Positions 33,478 through 45,320 of a stretch of DNA of 64,000 bases are shown here, piece after piece. The stretch covers positions 5,285,501 to 5,349,500 of the forward strand of contig NC_071669.1 of NCBI RefSeq assembly GCF_028554725.1, written 5' to 3'. Source of the DNA: Zeugodacus cucurbitae (Eukaryota > Arthropoda > Insecta > Diptera > Tephritidae). The first letter of the stretch is position 1. The number at the start of each line of letters is the position of its first letter. The notes below the pieces were generated by a model that was not told where the DNA came from, searched no databases, and saw nothing but the letters and a program-made list of their open reading frames with translations. The translations under genes were made by a program, and so were the position numbers.

Positions 33478-36400
33478 ATAAGAAGTGTTGCTTTTAGAAT
33501 ATATCTGAGGAGATAGTAATTCATATTTAGATATTATCGGAAGATTTCAAGATTACATATGGAATGTATCATATTGAGTACCTCGGTAACCTCACTAAGA
33601 GCTAATGTATTTCTTATTTTTTGAAATCGTTAATTTTTAAAGAGAAATGTTAACATTTCCGTATTATTTCCCAGATTTTAAGACATTGGTTTGAAAGTTA
33701 ATCTGAATGAACCGCGCAATGAACTTCTTCTTCGTAATTCTATATAGAACTTGTTACTATTATATGTCTTGTATTAGAACACGACTCATCGTTCCTTTTG
33801 GGAATAAATTCACCAAAATCTAAGAGTATTCTGTTGGTATCACAAAGTCTAAGCTGAAAGTTAGTAGTTGTTCATATAATAAAAGATAATTTCGTTGATC
33901 AGAATTACAAGAAAGCAGGACTAACCATTGATCTCGCTATTCGAAAAATGTTTCCTATTTTGGTCTATAGAGGTTGTATGGGCTCTCAATTCACTCGCCT
34001 AGATAAAAATCGAATTCACATTCCGCTTCAAGCAGGTGAGATTAAAAAGAACTGTCGGTTTCTAAAAAAAATCTTTGGATCAAAATTTACACTGGTCAAA
34101 GAATAATAGGTCAGGTTAGTATAAATTGAATGGATCTCACTCACAAATTATTGTTTATTTAAAACTCTTGGAAGTTTATAAAAATAAAATTCCACAAAAA
34201 TCTCTTTTTATCACTTTCGCCCTGCATAACTCTATCGCACCGAAAAATACCACTCAATCCGGCACAACGTGCCTACATGCGCAATCTCAGCGCCGTCGCC
34301 GCGAAAATATGCCATTTGTGGTATTTACAATGCAATTCGCGGCCTGGAGAATTCCAAAAGATTATGATTGTAAGCGTACAACTCCCAGCATATGTGTGTA
34401 TATGTAAATATGGCACTGATTGTTGAATGCATGCAGAAGAAATTTAAAATGTATGCAAACGAAGCAGACACACATGAATATACGTATATAACGCAAGATA
34501 CAACAACAATTGTGTGCCCTTTTGTTTATATGTATGAGTGCACGAATGTATATTTATATGCTTGTATTGATATGTCGAGCTCACAATGCCGGTGTACAAA
34601 ATAGTTCTGTGCTGTTGTTGCTGCTCCAGCGCCAAACAGCCAATACACAGCAGAGTGCACAAAAGTGCCAACGCAGAGAATGCAATATACTATTCGGCGT
34701 TGCATACTTGTAGGCGCATAGTCATGTAAATGGCCATTTATATGCGTAATGCAGGCTGTGTTGCATACTGCGGAGTGTAGCGTTGTTGCCAGACACGGTG
34801 CACAAGCGAAACGAGGTGACGACATGTAGAGACGCATTTGTGCTTATGTATGTGTGTGCCTCTACAGTATTTGTATCTTCTTGCAATTACGTTTATGCGC
34901 GTTGTTTCGTCTGTATTTATATGGACGATAACGCCTACGCAGCTGCCTGGCTGTGATTGCATTGCTTCAGCATTGTTTTCTGTTTCTGTTTCTGTTTCTG
35001 CTTTTAGTTGATTGTTTGTTTATGTGTGTGTTTTCGTGTTACGGTATTGCGCTCAGACGCCGTCCAGACGGTGTTGACCGTGCATGGATTATGACGTATA
35101 TAGGAATTTATTGTATAATATGGGTATTTAACTGTAGTTATATGTGATGATATGTGCAAGGTGGTGTGAAAGTATGAGTAAATGAAATAATCTGACGCAT
35201 AATTGTTATGAACGCTTGGCGTGGAGAAATTCCGACGGGAATTCCAATGCGTTATCGCTTTCGTTGGATATTTTTATGATTTTTTATGAATGTATATATA
35301 TACATTTATACTTAGGGGTATAATATCTATCAAAAATTCACAAATTATGTCATCAGAATATTTTTTGCCGAAGAAAATTTATCTGGGGTGCTGAAAACTC
35401 CCATTTTCAGAATATTTTTTGCCGATATTCAGAATATATTTTGTTGGTCAATATGTGGTTATAATCTTTTTATCCTTAGCGAAGCAAAAATTGAGTCAGC
35501 ATTCAAGTCACATTATAATCCTTTCTCTCAAATAATTAATTCTACAAATTTTTCCTTTATAGCAAGCCATAAATTTCGTAAATGGGTATATTATACAAGC
35601 GACTTTATTATAACAACAACAAATACAGCACAAATCATTTATTAAAATACCACGAAATTAAAATTTCTTGCATATTTTGCACGCAGCTGACAAATTATGA
35701 AGCAAAGCAGGAAAATTTTAATGCGCAATTCCATGAATTTCAGGCAATAATGCAATTTCACTGGCTTTTATATGACACGCACCACATAAATACATATACA
35801 CACACACACAAGCATGCACACGGCTATCTAGCGTATATATATTGAAATGCGTTGGCATTATGCATTTATCACACAAAATTAAATTTGAAAAATCATTACC
35901 CGCCAGGCAGCTCAAATAAATGCGATTATGAAATAAATTGAGCAATAAATCGCCACAATCAGCGTTTTATCAGCCAAATAATAATAACAACAACAAAAAT
36001 TGATAAACGCACACATAGCACTTGGTGTTATTGTTGAATGCTGTTTCGATGGCACAGTTTAACACATTGAATTTTGGTATTAAACTGGAAAGGTCAGCAG
36101 GTTTAGGTGTTTATATACATATATAAATATTTATGAACATATATTAGAGCAATAAATTGCCGAAATATTTATTTGACTCAGCGCGTCACATGTGTCCAGC
36201 AGTTAAAGTGAATATTAAGCGCCTTTAACGAGAAGTTATAAAAATTATATTTACAATAATAACAACAAACACATAAAAATATAGAAATAAGCTTTTTTTG
36301 GAAGAAATATATAGCTGAAGTCACTAGTACCGGAGAGAAATATACCTTATAAACTCTTCCAAGCCTTATAAGACCTCAAATTGTTGGCTAAGTTTAAGAA

Positions 36401-37249
36401 ACCCAAAAAAAAAATATCAGTAAATGCTAGCTCAGAAATCAAAAATTGTATTCTATGTACCCATAAATATATTTAAGTAACATTGAAGACCTTCTCCAAC
36501 TCACCTTCTCACCTATCAATATTATAAGAGCACTCAAAAATGGCTTACACATTTATGTTTTGTATATATTTCTGCACTCATTGTTATTGTAGTGTAAATT
36601 GAATGAATGCACAATACTCCAGGGCATACAGAAATATACCCGCAAAAACAAAGACAGACAAAAACCAGCGTTTGTGGCAACAAACTGTAGGGAAAAGACT
36701 ATAGAAGGTGCGGGCAAACCAATAGTTGAACGATTTTTGAGTGAAATAGCAACAAAAAATATAATGTAGCTGGCGAGAGCAAAGATAAATAACAACAAAA
36801 TGCAACAACAATATGGTGTAGGCGAACATATTGATACCAAAAAGCAATTTTACTCTCTAAAAATACAGAGAAGGTATGATATATATACATACATATGTAT
36901 GTATGTATATGTATTTGTGTGTTTGTATGTGTATTTATATGTAAGTGTTTATTTGTCCGTATATTTACACAAGCACATAAGTAATTCAAGTGGTAATGCG
37001 AAAAAGGTTGTGCCAAATCAATAAAAAACTGACAGTAAAAGCAACAAGCAAATGTTACGTATACGCCATGTGCGCCAATCGATTAACACAGCGGGTTGGG
37101 TTGTTGTTTCTTATATTTTTCTGATATTTTATTTATTTTTTAAAATTTTTTATGTTTCCACGTACATTATAGACTGCGTGGCTGTACATTTTGTTATGGA
37201 AAATTGCATACAAACAAAAATAAACACATACAATACTCTCTACGTAGGG
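33478..37249. other. Background DNA, no gene recognised
   Basis: AT-rich non-coding sequence with TG/CA microsatellites (for example 35800-35812) and a TTAC..ATACGCC motif at 37052. A Su(Hw)-like match lies at about 34702 (gcatacttgtaggcgc). A (TTTCTG)n run lies at 34978-34999. Confidence 0.4.
37052..37072 (+). promoter_or_regulatory. TTAC..ATACGCC motif
   Basis: ATGTTACGTATACGCCATG then TG, a full-length match to the recurrent motif with the ATGTTAC lead-in. Confidence 0.4.
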
Positions 37250-39165
37250 GTGAGCAAAATTAAGTTGATTTTTTCCAATTTTTTACTAGTTTATTTTTAA
37301 TTTTTTGTTTTTCTTTATAGTTTTTTGTGGGAATTTTTCATTAATTTTTTTATCAATTTTATTATTATTATTTTTTTAAATATTTTTTTTATTTTTTTTT
37401 AATATTATAAATTTTTATACTCTCGCAACAAATGTTGCTAAAGAGAGTATTATAGTTTTTTTCACATAACGGTTGTTTGTAACACCCAGAACTAAACGAG
37501 TTAGATATAGGGTTATATACATATACCAAAGTGATCAGGGTGAAGAGTGGAGTTCAAATCCGAATGTCTGTCTGTCCGTCCGTCCGTCCGTCCATCCGTC
37601 TGTGCAAGCTGTAACTTGAGTAAAAATGAAGATATCTTATTGAAACTTGGCACACTTATTTCTTGGCACCATGGGAAGGTTGCTCTCGAAAATGAGCAAA
37701 ATCGGACCACTGCCACGCCCACAAAATGATGAAAACCGAAAACACATAAAGTGCCATAACTAAGCCATAAATAAAGCTATGGAAATAAAATTTGGTATGA
37801 AGGATCGTACTATGAAGGGGCATATTTGGATGTAATTTTTTTTGGGGAGGTGGGCATGGCCCCGCTCCTACCAAGTTTTTTGTACATATCTCGCAAACTA
37901 ATAGAGCTATATAAACCAAACTTTCTGCAGTAGTTTTTTTTAACCACTTCCTAAAACAGTTCAAAAATGAAAGAAATCGGATCATAACCACGCCCACCTC
38001 CCATACAAAGGTTAGGTTGAAAATTACTAAAAGTGGGTTAACTCACTAGCGAAAAACGTCAGAAACACTAAATTTGACATAAGAAATGGCAGATGAAAGC
38101 TGCACTCAGATTTTTTTACAAAATGGAAAATGGGCGTGGCGTCGCCCACTTATGGATCAAAAACCATATCTTAGGAACTACTCGACCGATTTTAATGAAA
38201 CTTGGTTAGTAATAGTTTCCTTACATCCTAATGATATGTTGTGAAAATAGGCCAAATCGCTTCACAACCACACCCACTTCCTATATACCAGAACTTTGAA
38301 GACGATCTGAATCGTTTACATTACAATATATAAAGTAAGTACTAGTGAAGATATCGGTGCAGAACTTTGCACAAATACCATGTTTATAGTGGAGCAGCCC
38401 CATTCTAAAAATCGCCAAAATCGAACCATAGGTTTTTAAGGCCCCATATATCGAACACGAGGACCTCGGTGCTTCTAACCTAATATTAGAGTTTCCAACT
38501 TTCAATGGACTTTATATAATATATATGACGAATATGTGGGTCAAATTGTGTATTATATAATATTAATTAAGTTAAATCAATAAATTGCGAGAGTATAAAA
38601 TGTTCGGTTACACCCGAACTTAGCCCTTCCTTACTTGTTTTTTATTAATTTTTTTTATCATAAATTTTTTAATATTTTCTTTTTAACTTATTAATTTTTT
38701 TATCACTTTTATTTGTCTTGTAATTTTTTATATTTTTTTTTAATTATTTTTATTTGTTTTATTATTATTTTTTTAATTATTATTTATTTATTATTATTAT
38801 TTGTTTTGTAATTTTTTATTAATTTTTGCATTTTAAATACTTTAATATTTTTTTATTTTAATTTTATTATAATTAATTTTTTTATTATTGTTATTTGTAT
38901 TGTAATCTTTTATAAATTTTTATTTGTTTTGTAATTTTTTTTTAATTTTTTCATTTTAAATATTTTAATATTTTTTTTTTTATTTTTTTATTATTATAAA
39001 TTTTTTTATTATTTTTATCTTTTTTGTAATATTTTATTAACTTCTTTATTATATTTTTTTATTTTTTTTTATCAACAATTTTTTAATATTTTTTTTTTTA
39101 TTTTTTGTTTTTTTTTTTTTATTATTATTTTTTTTTATTTTTTTATTTACTTTAATTGTAATTTC
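37250..39165. repeat. T-rich low-complexity tract hosting a DINE-like copy
   Basis: 37250-37414 and 38640-39165 are T-rich on the + strand, with recurring 'ttattatttttatttgttttgtaatttttta'-like phrases and 'cattttaaatantttaatattttt' (about 38829 and 38949). The DINE-like copy C is inserted within the tract. Confidence 0.55.
37415..38638 (+). mobile_element. DINE-like (Helentron) repeat, copy C
   Basis: Complete and the best-preserved copy together with B. It starts TTATACTCTCGCAACAAATG and has the (GTCC)n run at about 37575-37590. It keeps the conserved 'cccacctcccatacaaaggt' block and ends TTGCGAGAGTATAAAATGTTC plus 'acccgaacttagcccttcc'. It sits in a T-rich tract, which agrees with the T-rich insertion preference reported for Helentrons. 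Confidence 0.7.
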
Positions 39166-41320
39166 CCCGTCATCTCAATACACACACGCCACCGCACATC
39201 TGCGCCTTGTAAACACAAATTTCCGTGTACAAATACGAAAATTTGCGGTAACACATTGCATGCAATATTGATAATGGAATGTAACTACATTGTACAATGC
39301 AATGAATGCTATGCTATATGAACAGCACAAAGCACACGTGAATGTGTGTGTTTATGCAGTGTGCAAGGTGTTGAAGAGCAAATCGTTATATTGACGCTGC
39401 CAACTGCTACCTATCTACCTAACAACCTACCAGCTGGCGTGCCACTAGAGAACGCTATGCTGTTATTGCGCAGCCAACACATGTATGAAAACAATAACAG
39501 CACTCAACATTGCTTATAATAAAATAAGCGCTACAAATAAATATTGAATAAACACACATGGTAGACATATGTAGTTATAATAGAAAAATAACAAATAACA
39601 GCAAGTTATAAAGTAACAATAAACAACAATAGAAGCAGTGCTTGTTTGTGCGGCGAAAATTGGCAATTCGATTTTGTGGTAGGTGAAAAAATAGATTGAA
39701 ATGCTATACAAACAAAAATATCTATATATATATATGTATAATATCTTTTATTATTATTTGCTTTATAACAAGCAGATAAGCCACAACAACGGACTGCGCC
39801 TAAAAGCATACTGAAGTGTTGTTAAAGCATACCTACACACATGCCTAGGCATTTATAAGCTTCAGCACAGTTCTAAGTGCGCGCCAAAAAAAAGCCTGCT
39901 TCAAATTTTCTTACAAAAATAAAATATTTTTTGCTTTCTTTAGCACCGACAAAAGTTCACAGTTAACCACCATTGAGCAGCGCACGCCTGCGGCTGACCA
40001 GCGGCGTAAACACCTGTACTCCAGCCAATTTGGTCAATTTTCTAAAGGTGCATTGGCCGTTTTAAGGGTCATTGTACAAGTGTAAATGTTTTTTCTTGCA
40101 TTACTTCGACTTGTCTTCTTGCTATACTTTTGGGCTTTTTTCTATAGAAAAAAATGGCTTTCTTCTTTTTTCTACTGTTTTGCTAACTTTAAGCGCACGA
40201 GTAGACTGCTGTGCGCCTAGGAATTGACTACAGCTAGTTGAAAAGCTCTAGACACACACATACTCTTACATATTGCTTTCTTATCTGTCTACCTTTTGTA
40301 GTTGAAGCATGGTGATATATGACAAATGACCTTGAGAAAATGTGGCCAAGCAGAAGTGAACTTTGAACGCAAGCATAGAGAGAGTGTACACACTACATAA
40401 AAGCGAGCAATTTTGAAGCTCGATAATTTGGTTTTCGCTATAAATATGAGATTGTTTAAGTTTTCCAAGTAGAACAAAAAGCTTAACTAAAATTTTATAG
40501 ATATTCGTACTGAGGCTTTAATTTTTACTTATTTTTTAAAGCATAAAGCCTAGCCTTCAATGCAAATATGACAGCTTACTGCCACAAATATATTTTAATT
40601 TTTTTTTCAGCACTTGCGAACCTTTCTCACATATCTACTTTAAAAAAGAAAGCACGCAAATTTCTCCCTCCCAAAGCACCTGCATGCGCCCCATGTCATA
40701 TAGCAATTTTCAGCTGAATATGCGTTTATCGTCTCAGCGATTTTTCGGTAAGGTCGCGCACACTTGTCTGGCTGTGCGATTTTCGCGGAAGCAGAGCAGC
40801 CAGTGAGTGCCTGTGTTTATAAATATATGAGTGCATGCTTACTTGTGCATGACGGCAGCGCTGATGTGATGTGTGCAGTCGTGTGGAAAGTAAAAATAAT
40901 AATTTGAAACAAATAAAGGGCACTAAGTAGCTAACCGTCGCCGTTGGGAGTTAGAGGGGGCGGTAGACAAAAGCGTAAATAAAGTGGATTGTATTGAAGG
41001 TGAAAAGAAAGAGAGAGATTATATGTATAAAAAAACCCAAGTGGTTGAAGAAATTTAAAGAAATTGGTGTATTGCTTAACGAGTGCGGTTGGTGAAAGGA
41101 AATAAAGTGGATAACTTTGAAATATTTTATTAAATTCCGAAACTATAAGAATCTGTTTTTAGAATTATGTTTCAATATGTATGTGAAAAATACATTTTCA
41201 GGTATTATGTTTCAACTGACAGTTCGGAAAAAGCTTTTTGAACACTTTAAGACCATTCAAATAGTCTCAAAGCAGTTTGTAAATGCTGATTGAGGTTTAA
41301 TTCAATCCCTAATAATATTA
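39166..41320. other. Background DNA, no gene recognised
   Basis: Non-coding. It contains a Su(Hw)-like match at 39795 (gcgcctaaaagcatac). I see no coding frame or named repeat. Confidence 0.4.
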
Positions 41321-43021
41321 ACAAGTAAGTTTGGGTGTAACCGAACAGTTTGTTCCACATATTCGGTATAAAGTCCACGAGAGCTCTCGAGAGTAGCGAA
41401 AATTCTTTTGGGTTATATATGGGGTCTGAGGTAATTCCTGTACCGATTTCAACTATTTTTGCCACCGAGCTACATTATATCTAAGATTTTGTGTTGACTT
41501 AATGTTATTAAGATATATCAGATATTAACAGATATATACAGTATAAAGTCCACCGGAAGTTTTAAAATCCAAATTGACCAGATTTTCTCCAATTCTGGTA
41601 CAGAGAGGTACACTACTAGAAAATAACCGATCTCTTTTGAATTTCTTTAGAGTAATTGGGAGATTTAAATATATTTTCGGTAAAAAAAGGTTGTTCCTTA
41701 TGTTCGGTATCTGTGGCCTTGAAATGTTATAGTCCGATTTCGGTGATTTTAAGATGGGTGATGACACACTAAAAACGCAATATTTGAGCAATGTTTTGAA
41801 CCGATATCTTCACTGTTGCTTAATTTATAGATTGCTAAGTGAACGATCCAAAGGGGCTTCAAAATTGTGGTATAAGGAATGAATAAAATAGGGAGACGAA
41901 GAAGCTCACCTGTATCCCCCACTATACTTGGCTGAATAGTCCATACTTTATTCCCAAGATCCCAATGCTTATTTCTAATCTTATAATAAACCCGGGGGAA
42001 ATCATGGAAGTGTCCCCTGAAGAAATAAAAATTGCGATGTTAAGAATAAAGACTAGGAAAGCACCAGGTTTAGACGGAATACCAAATTTCGTTACCAAAC
42101 TGGTTATACGTGGAAAACCGCTATTGTTTCGGAAAACATATACAAAGTGCTTGAAGGAAGGAGTCTTTCCCAAATGCTGGAAACGCCAACGCCTCGTTCT
42201 ACTTCCCAAGGGTGACAAACCTCCAGGAGAACCCTCGTCGTATCGCCCGCTATGTATGCTTGATACGGCCGGAAAAATACTAGAAACAATAATATGTAGG
42301 CGGATCGAACAATATACCGAGGGAACTTCCGGGCTGAACTCAATGCAGTTCGGTTTCCGGAAAGGACGAAGCACTGTTGATGCTATACAAACTGTCACGA
42401 AAATAGCTAAGAAAGCATTGGAAGGTACTAGGTGGGGGGATAAAGAATACTGCATTGTTATCACCCTTGACATAAAAAATGCCTTCAATTCTAACTGGAC
42501 CCAGATTATCACTGGTGCTTAATTTATTACTAAGTGAACGCATCAAATGGGCTTCAGAATTGTGGTACAAGGAAATAAGGCGTGGTTATGAACCGATTTC
42601 TCCCATTTTCAATCTATTTCTATGGTATTTGAATGCCAATGAAATATTATGAACCGAGTTCTGTTGAAATTGGTCGAGTAGTTTCTGAGATATGGTTATT
42701 GACCCATAAGTGGGCCGAACCACTCTCATTTTAATAGAATTATCATAGAAATTTGAGTAAAGTCCTGCTGTACCATTTTCACTACGAAATTGAAGGTTTT
42801 TTTCCTTGCTGAATTAAAGCATTTTTAGTCGTGTTCAACATAACCTTTGAATGGGAGTGGTTATCATCCGATCAATTATTTTTAGACTCTATGAAGAAGT
42901 CCCTAAAGTAAATGACTGTTTGGTTGATATAGCTTTTGTGGCTTACGTGACAGGTATTATACAAAAAACTTGGTAGGGGGTGGTGCCCTCTATCTATTTG
43001 CAACATGTTGCGAGAGTATAA
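41321..43021 (-). mobile_element. DINE-like (Helentron) repeat, copy D, with an inserted reverse transcriptase fragment
   Basis: Reverse orientation. It opens 'acaagtaagtttgggtgtaaccg' and closes TTGCGAGAGTATAAA at about 43008-43021. Diverged from copies A-C, it retains 'gaccgattt', 'atttctgagatatggtt' and 'gacccataagtgggc'. It is interrupted by non-repeat sequence 41884-42508 that carries a reverse transcriptase piece. The flanks of the insert are duplicated (41813-41882 and 42510-42572). Confidence 0.6.
41965..42522 (+). pseudogene. Non-LTR reverse transcriptase fragment (fingers to motif A)
   Basis: An open frame of 185 codons carries KTRKAPGLDGIP (RT block 0/1), SSYRPLCMLDTAGKILE (block 2), MQFGFRKGRSTVDAIQT (block 3) and ITLDIKNAFNS (motif A with the first catalytic Asp). 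This is the usual order in R1/jockey-type reverse transcriptases. The frame leaves element sequence right after motif A, so the YADD motif, thumb and endonuclease are missing. The open frame is well preserved, although the flanking repeat is old. It lies inside DINE-like copy D. Confidence 0.75.
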
Positions 43022-44772
43022 AAATAATATTTGCTCGAGTAAGTAACGAAAGTGTAAGTTTAAACGATTCCAAAAATTTTCTATAGACATCATAATAAGT
43101 AGAAAAAATCATTTATAGTAAAATTTAAGCAGCTAAGTCTTTTCATGACTCTGATTCATCATCTCTTCTTGTCACCTTGAAAATTTTCAATATTTTTTTT
43201 AGCTTGTGATCTAGACTCTACAGATTACACTACCGACATCTACCAAGCGACTTGCTACTCACTCTCTGATACGAGATTATACTCCTTACAAAAAACCATT
43301 TAGATTAGAGGCATATAATCAGAAGAGAGCGTCTAAATTTCCACTTATCCAGCAATCGATGCTGTCGCTCTAAAGTCGCTGTCGCGCTGCAATAGTGTCA
43401 TGTCATGCCTATTGCCATCTGCCATGTCACAATTGTTATTTAGGTGTCTACTTGCTGTCACGCTGTTGTGACTCATTTCGTGTACTCACAGCAACACACT
43501 CAAGGCAAGGCAAGGCATTCAGTGCGCTCAAGATGCTCAAGTGACGCTTCAGCTGTACTCCTTTGCCTCGGCGACTCATCTCTACTCCGCTCGAGCGTTG
43601 TTGTTGAGTGCTCAGTTGTTGTAGTGCTAGCAAGTGGGTTCACTATTTGCTCTGTTAAATATGAACAAAAATTATATATATATAAATTGGATGTTTACAC
43701 GGTTTATATATATTCTTATATCTTTCGTCCTTGTTTCTTTTTTTCTGTATCTACATCGTCTATGTTAAGCATCTTCTCTGCTCCGCTTGCTCTACACAGC
43801 CTACTTCATTTGCCATATTTCATCTGCTTAGCATTTTCTTATTGCTTCTGCTAACGGCGTGCTACTTAACTGCTGCTGCAGCGCTGCATCAATTTCTAAC
43901 AATTTTCCCTATTCATATATAATCGTATATGTATGCTCTACACACTCACTTACACTCTGGCACCCATATTTTATGTTATTTTATTTTACGACTATTTTGT
44001 GCTGCCGGTTCTTGCCATGAGAATTTATTCAATTTAATACCCAAACGCGTGCACAATTGCCGCAAGGATATGAAAATCGATAACGTGCCTAATAAGATGA
44101 AAGTGTGCCAGATAAGCGAAACACACTTAAGGCCTAACAACAACAGCAGTAGCAACAACAGCAAGTGTCTGTTTGCCTGATTGTCGACTCGTTCGTAGAA
44201 TTTTGCAGATTTGCGCCAGCAGCAGCAGTTGCACACTAACACGCACACACCCACTTATATAATATATAGTATGATAATAAATGTTACGTATACGCCCCGT
44301 GGCTTGCTACCAATAGATGCTCATGGTATGCTCATGGCCTTTGCATATATACACATATGTGTGTTTGCTTGTCATTTTATTTATAAGCATTTATGCCGAC
44401 ATTCAAATAAATAAACATAACGAAAAAACACTGTCACTATTATATTTGTGTTTATGTTATGGATATTTGTTTATCTTTGTTATGGCGTCAGGTTTCTGCA
44501 ATTCTCTGATTGCGTTATTTTGCCATTTGCTGTGGCCTATTGAGAATTTTTGCGCTTAGCCAAGATGCTGAAGATGCTGGGGGATGGCATTTTTCTTGTA
44601 GCAGTCGATTTTTGTTTAATTCATTTTCTTTAGTATTTATTGCCGCATTAATTGAGCCAAGTAGTGTGAAGGAGTGTGAAATGTATGTATATGTATTTAA
44701 TTTAAAGGCCTAGCTGCAAAAAAGAGCGCGGAGAGTAGTGTAACTTGCTTATAAACATTTTAATTAAACTTA
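43022..44772. other. Background DNA, no gene recognised
   Basis: Non-coding. A TTAC..ATACGCC motif lies at 44281. The frames at 43444-43854 are low in domain content and not convincing. Confidence 0.4.
44281..44301 (+). promoter_or_regulatory. TTAC..ATACGCC motif
   Basis: ATGTTACGTATACGCCCCG then TGG; same lead-in as the copies at 37052 and 60832. Confidence 0.4.
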
Positions 44773-44923
44773 TAGCCTTTTCACACAAGAGCTAATTGAT
44801 CAATTAACCGACCTCTACTCAATTAAAACGCTGATTAAGATTGATTTACCATACAAAATATAAATCTCAATTTTCTACATTTATTATTAATCTAATTATA
44901 ATCGAGTTGAAAATGTAATGTAA
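44773..44923. mobile_element. Harbinger-like MITE, one end only
   Basis: It starts TAGCCTTTTCACACAAG after TTA and follows the family for about 145 bases, up to 'gagttgaaaatgtaatg'. It then stops exactly where the next, full copy begins. The rest of this copy is not found beyond the neighbour, so it is a truncated tandem partner rather than an interrupted element. Confidence 0.55.
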
Positions 44924-45317
44924 TAGCCGTTTCGCACAGAAGCTAATTGATCAATTAACCAATCTCTGCTCGATTAAAGCGCCGATTTAGAACGATTTAC
45001 CATACAAAATAAAATCTACATTAATTTTTGATTGAACTTAAATCGACTTGAAAATGAAATGCAACTCTGCGACAAAGGCCGTATTTGTAAATATATATGT
45101 GTACGTTCTATGTCTGCGAGTTCACGCTTCACGACGGTAGATGTCGCTGCTAAAAACAGCAATCAGCTGACGAAACTTACCAACTTCTTATGAAAAGCAA
45201 AAACAAAAGTGTACAACAACTGATCGGTTATCGAGTAGCCGGCAGTGTGAAGGCCAAAAACTGGATTCTCAATCACATTTTTAATTGCTAAATTAATTTG
45301 GTTATGTATAAAGGCTA
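44924..45317. mobile_element. Harbinger-like MITE, full length (394 bp)
   Basis: The left end is TAGCCGTTTCGCACAGAAG after TAA. The right end is TATAAAGGCTA before TTA (45318-45320). The interior matches the host copy at 20685-22468 in reverse, for example 'ggttatcgagtagccgg', 'cttatgaaaagcaaaaac' and 'acgacggtagatgtcgc'. It is the uninterrupted reference for the insertion of DINE-like copy B. No transposase. Confidence 0.65.
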
Positions 45318-45320
45318 TTA

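Noticed and set aside
38640..39165. Possible poly(A)/poly(T) retroposon tail
   Set aside because: The T-rich tract lies on both sides of DINE-like copy C and has its own internal repetition, so it is a pre-existing low-complexity tract.
41922..42512. 196-codon frame antisense to the reverse transcriptase fragment
   Set aside because: It is a shadow of the sense frame, which carries all the RT motifs.
43444..43854. 136-codon frame with Ser/Cys-rich sequence
   Set aside because: No domain, unusual composition and overlap with a reverse frame; not supported as a gene.
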